Source: QAKW01 sp045539335 (GTDB lineage: Bacteria; Bacillota; Clostridia; Oscillospirales; QAKW01). Taken from it: a stretch of DNA of 64,000 bases. Below are positions 10,930-18,633 of this stretch, one piece after another. Made by a program: the position numbers and the translations under genes. The stretch lies in contig JAZQFD010000009.1 in the NCBI GenBank assembly GCA_045539335.1, positions 1 through 64,000 of the forward strand, written 5' to 3'. Numbering within the stretch: the stretch's first letter is position 1; each line of letters begins with the position of its first letter. The notes below the pieces were generated by a model that was not told the DNA's origin, did not search any database, and worked only from the letters and a program-made list of their open reading frames with translations.

Positions 10930-11844
10930 TCAGGTGCGCTCTTGAATCACAACTTGATAAGCGCCATTTTTCTTGGTGGCGATCACATCGCCGATTGTGG
11001 AATAATCCTTTGTGGGATCGGTTTTAAAGAAATAGATGAGAATACTTTCATCTTGCTGCATGGCTTGGGTGGTAGTGGCTTGATTTAAAAAGCCGGTTTC
11101 GGGATCATTGGTGGTGAGCGCCAAGGAACCGTCCAATACATGCTTACTATTCGTGTCGATCTGCAGCAGATTGCTTGCGCTATTGACCGCCGACCAGTCG
11201 ATGGCCAATTCATTGGCGGCAATGGGCTCCGACGCCATAACTACCAAGGTGGCATAAGTGGCACCGGGCTGGTCCTCCATGCGATAGATCACCGGCTCCG
11301 GCTGACCATGGAGCACAAAGTTCAGTTTCATGGTTTTGGTATAAGGGGAATTAGATTTCACCGTAACGGTGACGGTGGAATTCCCGGTCAGTTCTGCATA
11401 GCCGGTGGGCAAAGTGAGGGTAAAGGCATCCTCCTGAGCGGCATCTTTGGTCAGGGTATAAGATGGCGCCAAGGCATTGCCACCCTTAGTTAAGGTATAG
11501 CCGGAATAGGCGGTATTGCAATCCGCCGAAACGGTATAAGTAATATTCTTATTGTTGATCCGCAGGTCATCGAAGAAATTCTGCACCTTAAAGGATAAGG
11601 ACTTTTGCTCCCCGCCAAAGAGATGGATCTCCTTGGTCAGATCGGCATATTCTTGGGTATCACCCAAAAGATCGACGGTAAAGAAAAACTCATTGGCACG
11701 AAGCTGGCTTTGCACCGAAAAGAAATCCTTAACGTATTTGGCGCCAACGCCCACAACGCCGCCCAAAACCACCACCGCAAGGCAGATGGCAATGATCAAT
11801 GCCCACTTGCGCTTATTCAGTTTTGGCATCACAATCTCTTTCAT
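10930..11844 (-). CDS. SipW-dependent-type exported protein (304 aa)
   Basis: A basic N-terminus (MPKLNKRKW) is followed by a hydrophobic segment at about residues 15-35 and then GVGAKYVKDF. This AKYV-type sequence after the hydrophobic core is typical of SipW-processed TasA/camelysin-family precursors. The mature part is beta-rich, with segments such as LRANEFFFTVDLLG and TVTVTVKSNSPYTKTM. AGGAG lies 5-6 bases before the ATG. The gene sits between another SipW-type substrate and the giant repeat protein. A minor fibre subunit or adaptor is likely from context, but no enzymatic motif is visible. Confidence 0.75.
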   Translation of the reverse strand: MKEIVMPKLNKRKWALIIAICLAVVVLGGVVGVGAKYVKDFFSVQSQLRANEFFFTVDLLGDTQEYADLTKEIHLFGGEQKSLSFKVQNFFDDLRINNKNITYTVSADCNTAYSGYTLTKGGNALAPSYTLTKDAAQEDAFTLTLPTGYAELTGNSTVTVTVKSNSPYTKTMKLNFVLHGQPEPVIYRMEDQPGATYATLVVMASEPIAANELAIDWSAVNSASNLLQIDTNSKHVLDGSLALTTNDPETGFLNQATTTQAMQQDESILIYFFKTDPTKDYSTIGDVIATKKNGAYQVVIQERT

Positions 11845-11852
11845 GGAAACTC

Positions 11853-12371
11853 CTAATCAATTTGTTCGCATCGAATCTTTAAGACCACACCGTCTACCTG
11901 ACGGTTATAGATAAATTCCGAATGTTCTGCTTGGGAAAGGTCCCACGCAACGGTAAGGTCGAAGACCTTTGCCGTTGCATTAGAATCAATCACAAAGGAT
12001 ACGGTCTTATTAACGGCATCCACCGTTGCGTCCAGCTCCTCGCAAGCCCAAGAATAAGCCAGGGGAAGATTTTCGGTGGAGTCGGTGCTGAAGGTACAGC
12101 GCACATCCACCTCGCTGTTGTTGGTAAGGATCACCGCATCTTCTTTCACCACGGCATTTTCCGAAGGATCCAAGCTGATGGCAAAGGCCTGCTGAAATTC
12201 TTGGCCGGTCTCGGTGATATCGAATTTGGCCACTCTTGCCTGATCCCCTTGCTCTGCCCTTGATACATAGCGGGCATAAAAGCCGCCCACTAAAGTACTG
12301 CTGAATAAAATCAACGAAATCAGCACAACCAATATGATAAACAACGGATCTGCTTTTCTTTTTACTTGCAT
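11853..12371 (-). CDS. SipW-dependent-type small exported protein (172 aa)
   Basis: The N-terminus has a hydrophobic segment at about residues 9-28 (LFIILVVLISLILFSSTLVG) followed by GFYARYVSRAEQGDQARVAKFDI. The ARYV motif and the QARVAKFDI start of the mature domain closely parallel the TasA-like subunit at 14101-14877 (DARVAKWGV). The mature domain is a single small beta domain. It starts at an ATG with AAAGGAGG 9 bases upstream. It lies 8 bp from the next gene, so the two are probably co-transcribed. A camelysin/TasA-like minor subunit is the best reading. Confidence 0.78.
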   Translation of the reverse strand: MQVKRKADPLFIILVVLISLILFSSTLVGGFYARYVSRAEQGDQARVAKFDITETGQEFQQAFAISLDPSENAVVKEDAVILTNNSEVDVRCTFSTDSTENLPLAYSWACEELDATVDAVNKTVSFVIDSNATAKVFDLTVAWDLSQAEHSEFIYNRQVDGVVLKIRCEQID

Positions 12372-12407
12372 CGGCTGCGCCTCCTTTCATCCTAAGGGGT
12401 TCTTCCC

Positions 12408-13061
12408 CTATTCTTTGCTTTGCTCTTTATATTCTTGCTCCATGCGTTCCAGATCTTTAATGGTGATATCCAGATCGGTATGAAGCTTGGTTTCGGCCCG
12501 CAAAGTGCGGATCTCTTCTTTGATCTTTTCCAGATCGGTTTCATCGCTCTTTTTCTCTTTTTGATAAGAGAATTCCAAAAAGAGAACCGCCAGCGCCAAA
12601 ATGCAGATTACGCCCACAGGGTTTTGCACAATATGGGTAACGACCCCCACAAAGGGGATGGCGAATACCAGGGTGCCCTTAATGGAAGAAAGGGGGACCG
12701 GCTCATCGGGAGCATTATTGGCATCCCCTTGAGTAATAGCCATATCGCCCTCCAGCTGAATGATTCGATGAATCACCAAGGTGCTGCCGCTTTGATATAC
12801 CACCACATCGTTTACCTCAAAGGTATCGGCCTTTTTGATGATCACCAGATCATCCACCGAAAGCTCCGGCTCCATACTACCGGACAATACCACCGCAGCG
12901 CCATAGCCAAAGGGCATGGGCAGGGCATTGCCCGCCACTCGGGCGGCATTCCAAGAAAAGAGCCCCACACCGGCAATAATGGCCACAACGGTCAGAATCA
13001 GCAGACGGAAAATAAACCGAAGGGTTTTTCGTTTAGTTGTTTTGCGGGGTTTCTTCGGCAT
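12408..13061 (-). CDS. sipW: SipW-type signal peptidase I (second copy)
   Basis: This is an integral-membrane signal peptidase of the ER/archaeal/SipW class. A basic tail and one N-terminal membrane segment (FIFRLLILTVVAIIAGVGLF) precede LSGSMEPELSVDDLVII, which holds the catalytic Ser. VIHRII supplies the His that replaces Lys in this class, and ITQGDANNAPDE is a further conserved block. A second hydrophobic segment follows, then a charged coiled tail. A longer frame could start at a GTG at 13070, but that GTG lies inside the AGGTGA Shine-Dalgarno, so the ATG at 13061 is preferred. It overlaps the end of the preceding gene by 29 bp. It probably processes the AKYV/ARYV-type precursors encoded beside it. 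Confidence 0.88.
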   Translation of the reverse strand: MPKKPRKTTKRKTLRFIFRLLILTVVAIIAGVGLFSWNAARVAGNALPMPFGYGAAVVLSGSMEPELSVDDLVIIKKADTFEVNDVVVYQSGSTLVIHRIIQLEGDMAITQGDANNAPDEPVPLSSIKGTLVFAIPFVGVVTHIVQNPVGVICILALAVLFLEFSYQKEKKSDETDLEKIKEEIRTLRAETKLHTDLDITIKDLERMEQEYKEQSKE

Positions 13062-13935
13062 CCGAGTCACCTTTCTTTTTCAAACGGGGTAGCAAAATCA
13101 AAATCACAACAATCGCCAATGCGGCAATAGCAATGATGATCATCAGGGTTATATTGGTATCGTCGCCGGTATCGGGAGCGGCATCGGGAATCTCGGCCTC
13201 GGCATGGGTGCGGATGATCACCGTCATGGAAATATCCCGCTCCGCCGCCAGATCTCCCAGCAGGGTATCATAGGCATCTTCCTCTGCCCCACCCCGCTCA
13301 AAGGGCCATTCCCATTCCAAAGAATACACGGCATTGGAATGAGCGGCAAGGGTGGCCGAATCGGAAACCGCATTCAGAATCGAGGCATGCTCCATCTTCT
13401 CGGCGTTGCCGCAAAGATAGCCGCCTTCATAGTCCTTCATACGCACTTGAACCGGCAAGGTCAATTCCGGATCCGAAAAGAGCACTTCGGTGCTCATGGT
13501 ATAATCCAGAGGAACATTGCCGGTATTTTTCAAAGTAAAGGTATAAGTATTCGCAGTACCGGGGGCAATCACTTTATCGTCGCCGCCATCAACGGTGACC
13601 TGCTGCTCCCCATTTTCATAAGCAATCTTAAAGATTTCTACCGGCGTTTCTGCCATCCAGATGCCTTTATCGTCTACCACCTCAAAGCCGGGTTCAAAAT
13701 CCTTGCGATAGAAGGAATAGTCGCCCCCTTCTGTGCCGGAACCGGTTTGCGGAGCCGCCGACGCAAAAGAGCGAGGGCTTTCCTCAAAGGTCAACACGAT
13801 TTCAGGTACATCAGGCTGAATGGAGCGAGCCAGCCGATAGACCAGCAGCATCGCCGTTAGCACCACGCCAAAAGACAGCACAGCGCAAGTCACTTTAAGC
13901 ATGGATTGGATTTTTTGAATAGCGACCTTCCTCAC
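13033..13935 (-). CDS. Membrane-anchored surface protein of the fibre operon (300 aa)
   Basis: It starts with GTG, with AAAGGAG 9-10 bases upstream. It has an N-terminal membrane segment (about residues 13-34) and an extracellular region. That region includes an APGTANTYTFTLKNTGNVPLDYTMST block, which resembles the conserved-repeat or DUF11-like beta domains of surface proteins. Near the C-terminus APDTGDDTN precedes a hydrophobic segment and a KKKGDSD tail, an arrangement like a sortase signal with a non-canonical xPDTG motif. It is located between the TasA-like gene and the second SipW. A wall or membrane anchor or assembly platform for the fibre is plausible. I do not recognise a specific family. 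Confidence 0.7.
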   Translation of the reverse strand: MRKVAIQKIQSMLKVTCAVLSFGVVLTAMLLVYRLARSIQPDVPEIVLTFEESPRSFASAAPQTGSGTEGGDYSFYRKDFEPGFEVVDDKGIWMAETPVEIFKIAYENGEQQVTVDGGDDKVIAPGTANTYTFTLKNTGNVPLDYTMSTEVLFSDPELTLPVQVRMKDYEGGYLCGNAEKMEHASILNAVSDSATLAAHSNAVYSLEWEWPFERGGAEEDAYDTLLGDLAAERDISMTVIIRTHAEAEIPDAAPDTGDDTNITLMIIIAIAALAIVVILILLPRLKKKGDSDAEETPQNN

Positions 13936-14010
13936 GGTGCTGTCTCCTTTCTTTCAAAATATGATTCTTTTCTCAGAAAAAAGGTTCGATCCTCTCAGAC
14001 CTCTTTTTTG

Positions 14011-14055
14011 AAAAAAGAATCGCAGTCGGCCGGCCACGTTCGGCCGACTGCGATT
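14011..14055 (-). terminator. Intrinsic terminator/attenuator after the TasA-like gene
   Basis: A 15-bp GC-rich stem (14018-14032 with 14041-14055, arm AATCGCAGTCGGCCG) with an 8-nt loop is followed on the minus strand by a run of six T. It lies about 45 bp after the stop codon of the TasA-like gene and before the rest of the operon. It should therefore lower expression of the downstream genes relative to the subunit. Confidence 0.8.
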
Positions 14056-14100
14056 TAGTTAAACTCTAACGAATTTTACTTAATGATGGGTAAGTAAAAA

Positions 14101-14877
14101 TTAGTCGATCTGAGTTACCTTAGCGCCGTAGGACAGCTCGATGGTGCTGTTGGTACCAGCAGCGGCCAGATCGCCCAGAGCGGTATCCTTAGCATCGTTG
14201 GTGCCTGCACCGGCAGCATCGAAGTCCCAAACCCAAGAAATGTCAACGTTGGCGAAAACTTCATCATCCAGAACAGTGTTGGTGTGATAGATCTTGCCTT
14301 CTGCACCGGCAGTACCGTCCAGACCGTTGATAGCAGCAACCAGAGCATCAGCAAACTTAGCAGCAGTGTTAACTTCGGCAGTCTGCTTTACTTCGATGGT
14401 AGTAGCATCGGCCTTGGTGATGGTGAACACCAGGGGGCAATAGAATTCGGCGGGAGTTAAGGGATCCTTGTCAAGATCGATCTCCCAGCCGGTCAAGGAA
14501 GCGGTAGCGTCGATGTCAACCAGAACGTCCACTTCGGGAGTACCGGCAACAGTGATCACGTCTTCAACAGTACCGGTGGTACCGGGAGCAACCAGCTCCT
14601 CAGCCTCAACAGAGGTCATAACAGTAATGTCGTTGCTGGTTTCGTTGGCGGTATAGGTACCGGCATTGTTGCCCTGAGCAACACTCTTATAGGTGTTAGC
14701 AAACAGGTTTTCAGCAGCAGCAGTAACGGTAACGCCCCACTTTGCTACGCGAGCATCGTCGCTAACGGTGGGAGCTTCGGTCACGTACTTAGCGAAGGTT
14801 CCGCTAATAACGCAGGTGGACAGAAGGGTCAGAACGAGAACAACACAAGCGGCTCTCATAATTACGTTTTTCTTCAT
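14101..14877 (-). CDS. TasA/camelysin-like major fibre subunit (258 aa)
   Basis: The signal peptide carries a strong hydrophobic core and ends in ISGTFAKYVTEAPTVSDDARVAKWGVTVTAAAENLF, matching the SipW-dependent signal and the first strand of TasA/camelysin proteins. The mature protein (about 225 residues) is acidic, Ala/Thr/Val-rich and cysteine-poor, as expected for a secreted fibre-forming subunit. AAAGGAG lies 9 bases before the ATG. It is encoded directly downstream of a SipW-type peptidase and followed by a strong terminator, which suggests it is the most highly expressed member of the operon. Identification rests on the signal-peptide signature and gene context. Confidence 0.82.
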   Translation of the reverse strand: MKKNVIMRAACVVLVLTLLSTCVISGTFAKYVTEAPTVSDDARVAKWGVTVTAAAENLFANTYKSVAQGNNAGTYTANETSNDITVMTSVEAEELVAPGTTGTVEDVITVAGTPEVDVLVDIDATASLTGWEIDLDKDPLTPAEFYCPLVFTITKADATTIEVKQTAEVNTAAKFADALVAAINGLDGTAGAEGKIYHTNTVLDDEVFANVDISWVWDFDAAGAGTNDAKDTALGDLAAAGTNSTIELSYGAKVTQID

Positions 14878-15096
14878 CGTGAAAAACTCCTTTCAATTTA
14901 TGCGTGCATTTTGCCCTACACGCAGGGAGCATTTTTTTGCGTAAGACCATATCTTACGCCCGATAGATCCCAACACGGGGGAAAACTAAACCGGGCATCT
15001 CGCCCATCCGCGGAGACACCGCGGTTTATATTCATCCCCGGCGTGGCTCCGTGGGATCGAATACCAAGATTTAAAGTGGAGCATCCGCTCCAAGGT
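14878..15096 (-). promoter_or_regulatory. Structured leader between sipW and the TasA-like gene
   Basis: This 219-bp gap can form several hairpins: 14901-14924 (TGCGTG/CACGCA), 14939-14959 (8-bp stem), 14993-15005 (GGGC/GCCC) and 15008-15024 (CCGCGG/CCGCGG). A 7-bp long-range pairing of 14966-14972 with 15052-15058 encloses the last two. The layout resembles a multibranched RNA leader, but it matches no riboswitch class that I can recognise. It could hold a promoter, a processing site or a regulatory RNA. Confidence 0.4.
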
Positions 15097-15771
15097 TTAT
15101 TCCTCTTCTTTGGAGGACTCTGCGCCTACTGCGGCGGGTTCTTTTTCAGCCTGAGCGGCTCTTAAGGCTTCCAGCTCGGCCAAAAGGGCATCGGTATCTT
15201 TTTTGGATGCCTTTTCATAAGCCTTACGGCGCAAGATATCATAGCCAACGAGCAACAGGAGGGGAACCACCACGCAAACGATAAGACCGGGGGTGGTTTG
15301 CATAAACATCGCCACATTACCCATAGCAGGGATGCGGCTCTGATAAACGCCGATCAAGCTCTCGGCGGGAACAGGCAATTCATCGGGGGCGTTATTGGCA
15401 ACACCCTGAGTAATAAAGGCAAGCTCGCCCTCAATATCGGTCAGCTCCACCACCTTATGGGTGACCACAGCGCCGGTCTTGCTGGCAGGGTCATAGAAGG
15501 TGATTACATCGCCAACCTTTACGGTCTCGGCATCCACACTCTTGGTGATGATCAAATCGCCGCTCTTAATATCGGGATACATGGAGTCGGTCAACACGAT
15601 CATGGGCGCATAGCCATTGATCGCCGGAACATCATCGGGGCTAACATAGCTCTTAACGATCAAGGTGCAATTCATCACCAGCATAGGGATCAACACGATG
15701 CAGAGAATAATTCCCACAACCGTCCACACCTTATGCATGGCCGAGGTCTGTTTCTTTTCTTTTACAACCAT
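15097..15771 (-). CDS. sipW: SipW-type signal peptidase I (first copy)
   Basis: This is a membrane serine protease that removes signal peptides. An N-terminal membrane segment (about residues 13-34) precedes VLTDSMYPDIKSGDLII with the catalytic Ser, then VVTHKVVEL with the His of the SipW/ER class, then FITQGVANNAPDELPVP. A second hydrophobic segment (about 160-182) is followed by a long charged, probably coiled tail. AGGAG lies 9-10 bases before the ATG. It is the first gene of the surface-fibre operon and is directly followed by the TasA-like substrate. It is a divergent paralogue of the peptidase at 12408-13061. Confidence 0.9.
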   Translation of the reverse strand: MVVKEKKQTSAMHKVWTVVGIILCIVLIPMLVMNCTLIVKSYVSPDDVPAINGYAPMIVLTDSMYPDIKSGDLIITKSVDAETVKVGDVITFYDPASKTGAVVTHKVVELTDIEGELAFITQGVANNAPDELPVPAESLIGVYQSRIPAMGNVAMFMQTTPGLIVCVVVPLLLLVGYDILRRKAYEKASKKDTDALLAELEALRAAQAEKEPAAVGAESSKEEE

Positions 15772-15820
15772 CTTTTTCTCTCCTATAAAGAATTCGATTA
15801 TTGCGATAGTGCTTCAACTT

Positions 15821-15868
15821 ATTATAATATTAACACATTATTTTCATTTTTGCAATGACATTTGTCAA
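15821..15868 (-). promoter_or_regulatory. Candidate promoter of the fibre operon
   Basis: TTGACA (15863-15868) is followed after 17 bp by GAAAAT, and a perfect TATAAT (15821-15826) lies further down without a good -35. The AT-rich region between the symporter and sipW is the obvious place for the operon promoter, but which of the two -10 elements is used cannot be decided. Confidence 0.4.
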
Positions 15869-15927
15869 TTAAACCTAAAAGTTTTTTCATATTTTCGCTT
15901 ATATTTGAGCAAATGCGACAAAAAGCA

Positions 15928-15957
15928 AATTACCGAAAGAGGATTCTTTCGGTAATT
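15928..15957 (-). terminator. Hairpin after the symporter gene
   Basis: A 13-14 bp stem (arm AAATTACCGAAAGA) with a short loop begins 17 bp past the symporter stop codon, and a T-rich stretch follows on the minus strand. It is probably a terminator separating the symporter from the sipW operon. Confidence 0.55.
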
Positions 15958-15973
15958 TACGATATTGAATTAA

Positions 15974-17536
15974 TTAAAGAATTACATCTTCATCGGTGCT
16001 GGCTTCAGCCTGAGCCTGAATCTCTTCAAAATAAGAATACATAGGCTTCACATCCTTGCCCTTGAGCTTGCGATTGATATAGTTTTTGGTAATCTTCGTA
16101 ACTAAGGGGCTCAAGAGTACCACGGCGATCAGGTTGGGGATCATCATCAGACCGTTGAAGGTATCAGAGATATCCCAAGCCAAAGAAGAGGTCATCAAAG
16201 CACCGGAAACGATCATCAACACAAAGATCACTTTATAGATCTTCACGCCCTTTTCACCAAAGAGATACTCCACAGCCTTAGAGCCATACTGAGACCAGCC
16301 CAAAACGGTGGTAAAGGCGAAGAGCAGCATGGCGATGGCCACAAACCACTGACCAAACTGGCCATAAACATTGCCAAAGGCCTGGCTGATCAAGGTTGCA
16401 TCATTGGTGCCTGCCGCAGGCATACCGGTTTCCAGATTGATGATGCCGGAGGTCAATGCCACTAAAGCAGTCATGGTACAAACAACCACGGTATCAAAGA
16501 ATACCTCAAAGATACCCCACATACCTTGCTTCACCGGCTCTTTTACATTGGAAGAGGAGTGAACCATAACCGAAGAACCGAGACCGGCCTCATTGGAGAA
16601 AACGCCACGCTTACAACCCTGCACGATGACCAGCTTAATAGCGGCACCGGTAGCACCACCGGCCAATGCTTTTACACCGAGAGCATGCTTAAAGATAGAA
16701 GCAAACGCAGGCAGAATCTTATCATAGTTGATTCCGACAACAATCAAACCCAATACGATATAGGCAACTGCCATAAAGGGAACCACACGCTCTGCCACCG
16801 AGGCAATTCGCTGGAGACCGCCGATAATGATCAGCGCACCAACTACCAGCAATACCAAACCGATGATCAGGTTCACCAAATTCAGTTCCATTACCGCATG
16901 ATCGCCATTGAAGATCTGAATGGTCATATCCACATGGGAGAAGAAGGCTTCCTCCATATTCAGAACGATCTTATTGACCTGACCCATATTACCGATACCG
17001 AAGGAGGCCAGGATGGCAAAGATGGCAAAGAGGACAGCCAATACGGCGGCCACCCATTTCATGCCCTTCATTTTGCCCACACCGTCTTTTAAGTAATACA
17101 TAGCGCCGCCGGACCACTCACCGTCGCTATTCTTACGGCGGAAGAAGATGCCCAGCACATTTTCGGAATAGTTGGTCATCATGCCCAAGAAGGCGGCCAC
17201 CCACATCCACAGCACCGCACCGGGACCACCAATGCAAATAGCAGCTGCCACACCGGCGATATTACCGGTACCAACGGTTGCCGCCAAGGCGGTACAAAGG
17301 GCTTGGAACTGGGAAATGGACTTATTGTCGGTCTTTTTCGTGGACTTACTGTCCCTCTTAAAAAGACTGCCGATGGTGGTCTTCCACCAATGGCCCAGAT
17401 GAGTGATCTGGAAAACACCGGTGGCGACCGTCATCACCAAGCCCACTGCCAACAACAGATACAGACCAAAATCCGTCCAGATCCAGGTGTTGATCACATT
17501 ATTGATCTCTGTCACCTTTTCTACAAAACCGTTCAC
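15974..17536 (-). CDS. Sodium:alanine/glycine symporter (AGCS family, 520 aa)
   Basis: This is a polytopic Na+-coupled amino-acid importer with about ten hydrophobic segments. Typical AGCS blocks are GTGNIAGVAAAICIGGPGA, a WMWVAAFLGMMTNYSENVLG segment, GGAMYYL, and a long glycine/alanine-rich helix with SNEAGLGSS. The start is a GTG with AGGAGG about 11 bases upstream. No other start is nearer, and the length is slightly above the family norm. A glycine riboswitch sits directly upstream, so glycine is a likely substrate or signal. The gene is monocistronic, with its own promoter and a hairpin downstream. Confidence 0.93.
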   Translation of the reverse strand: MNGFVEKVTEINNVINTWIWTDFGLYLLLAVGLVMTVATGVFQITHLGHWWKTTIGSLFKRDSKSTKKTDNKSISQFQALCTALAATVGTGNIAGVAAAICIGGPGAVLWMWVAAFLGMMTNYSENVLGIFFRRKNSDGEWSGGAMYYLKDGVGKMKGMKWVAAVLAVLFAIFAILASFGIGNMGQVNKIVLNMEEAFFSHVDMTIQIFNGDHAVMELNLVNLIIGLVLLVVGALIIIGGLQRIASVAERVVPFMAVAYIVLGLIVVGINYDKILPAFASIFKHALGVKALAGGATGAAIKLVIVQGCKRGVFSNEAGLGSSVMVHSSSNVKEPVKQGMWGIFEVFFDTVVVCTMTALVALTSGIINLETGMPAAGTNDATLISQAFGNVYGQFGQWFVAIAMLLFAFTTVLGWSQYGSKAVEYLFGEKGVKIYKVIFVLMIVSGALMTSSLAWDISDTFNGLMMIPNLIAVVLLSPLVTKITKNYINRKLKGKDVKPMYSYFEEIQAQAEASTDEDVIL

Positions 17537-17570
17537 TTTAAAAGTTCCCTCCTAAAATAATATACATATT

Positions 17571-17605
17571 AAAAAACAGACCATGGACAAATACCACGGT
17601 CTGTT
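17571..17605 (-). terminator. Riboswitch expression-platform terminator
   Basis: A 12-bp stem with one G-U pair (arms 17575-17586 and 17594-17605) is followed by a U-run on the minus strand. It lies between the glycine aptamer and the symporter start. It is the probable switchable terminator of the riboswitch. The direction of control (off with glycine would suit an importer) is inferred. Confidence 0.75.
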
Positions 17606-17620
17606 ATCAAATACCGATTG

Positions 17621-17698
17621 CTTTGTCCTTTTGCCTGAGAGTTTCGGGCGATGCGCCCTTGCCCCTTCGGCACCCAATTCAATGGGATTCTCCAAAGT
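17621..17698 (-). promoter_or_regulatory. Glycine riboswitch, single aptamer
   Basis: On the minus strand the conserved core TGCCGAAGGGGCAA, then a GGGCG/CGCCC stem, then AACTCTCAGGCAAAAGGAC is present. These are the signature blocks of the gcvT/glycine aptamer. The closing helix P1 pairs CTTTG with CAAAG (17621-17625 with 17693-17697). Only one full aptamer is visible; the GC-rich segment upstream may be a degenerate partner. Confidence 0.93.
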
Positions 17699-17760
17699 TC
17701 TATCCCCTTACAGTCCTCCTGCAAGGATCATTTAGATTATTCTATTGAATGAACTTTTAT

Positions 17761-17789
17761 ATTTTAACACACTAAAATAAAAAAGTCAA
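17761..17789 (-). promoter_or_regulatory. Promoter of the riboswitch-symporter unit
   Basis: TTGACT (17784-17789) and TAAAAT (17761-17766) are separated by exactly 17 bp on the minus strand, about 60 bp upstream of the aptamer. Confidence 0.65.
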
Positions 17790-17799
17790 CTCTTTTTTA

Positions 17800-18633
17800 T
17801 TATCCTTTGACCGCACCGGAGATGACTCCCTTAATAATGTGTTTTTGACCCAACACATAAAAGATGATCACCGGCAAGATCGCCAGCACTAAAAGAGCCA
17901 TAAATGCACCATAGTCCACCGAGCCATAACTATCGGTCATGGCTGATTGGATGGCCATAGGGATGGTATAGTAGCCTTTGGTTTTATCCAGCACCAAGGT
18001 GGGAAGCAGGTAATCATTCCAGATCCACATGGCCTGCAAAATCGCCACCGACACATAAGTGGGCTTCATCATGGGCAAGACCACCCGAAAGAAGGTGGAA
18101 AGGGGGTTACAGCCATCCATCATGGCCGCTTCCTCAATGGAAAGGGGGATGGATTTCACAAAGCCGGTGAACATAAACACCGAAAGCCCCGCCCCAAAGC
18201 CCAGATAGACTAAGGGAATGGTCCAAGGGGCGGTGAGCCCCAAGCGATCAGAGATAAAAGGCAAGGTGAACATCACCATCTGGAAAGGCACCACCATAGA
18301 AAAAACAAAGAGATAATAAATCGCTTTACAGACCCTCCCCCCTACCCGATCAATAAACCATGCGCACATGGAGGTGCAAAGCAAAATCAAAAGTACCGAT
18401 AAAAGCGTTACGATAAAGCTATAGCCGATACTCCGGAAAAAGTCGATGGAGGTAATTCCCCGCACATAATTAGAGAGCCCCACAAAGGTTTCTTTCATGG
18501 GCAGGTAAAAAACCTGCTGGGCGATGGCGCTTTGTTCTTTAAAAGAGTTTATCACCAGCACAAACAAAGGAAACAGATACAGCACCGACACGGCAGAAAA
18601 CAGCAAGGTAAGGAGCCAATGCTTTTTCTTCAT
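17800..18633 (-). CDS. Sugar ABC transporter permease, MalG type
   Basis: This 277-residue protein has six hydrophobic segments and a central EAAMMDGCNPLSTFFRVVLPMMKP block, the EAA loop that contacts the ATPase in MalG-type permeases of carbohydrate uptake transporters (CUT1). The start overlaps the stop of the upstream permease (TAATG), showing translational coupling. It forms an importer with the next two genes. No ATPase gene is present in the window, as in systems that share an MsmK-type ATPase. Confidence 0.93.
   Translation of the reverse strand: MKKKHWLLTLLFSAVSVLYLFPLFVLVINSFKEQSAIAQQVFYLPMKETFVGLSNYVRGITSIDFFRSIGYSFIVTLLSVLLILLCTSMCAWFIDRVGGRVCKAIYYLFVFSMVVPFQMVMFTLPFISDRLGLTAPWTIPLVYLGFGAGLSVFMFTGFVKSIPLSIEEAAMMDGCNPLSTFFRVVLPMMKPTYVSVAILQAMWIWNDYLLPTLVLDKTKGYYTIPMAIQSAMTDSYGSVDYGAFMALLVLAILPVIIFYVLGQKHIIKGVISGAVKG

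Noticed and set aside
14878..15096. Cyclic-di-GMP or cyclic-di-AMP riboswitch
   Set aside because: A GGGCAAA-like stretch and a GGGGATGAAT stretch are reminiscent, but the other conserved blocks of either class are missing.
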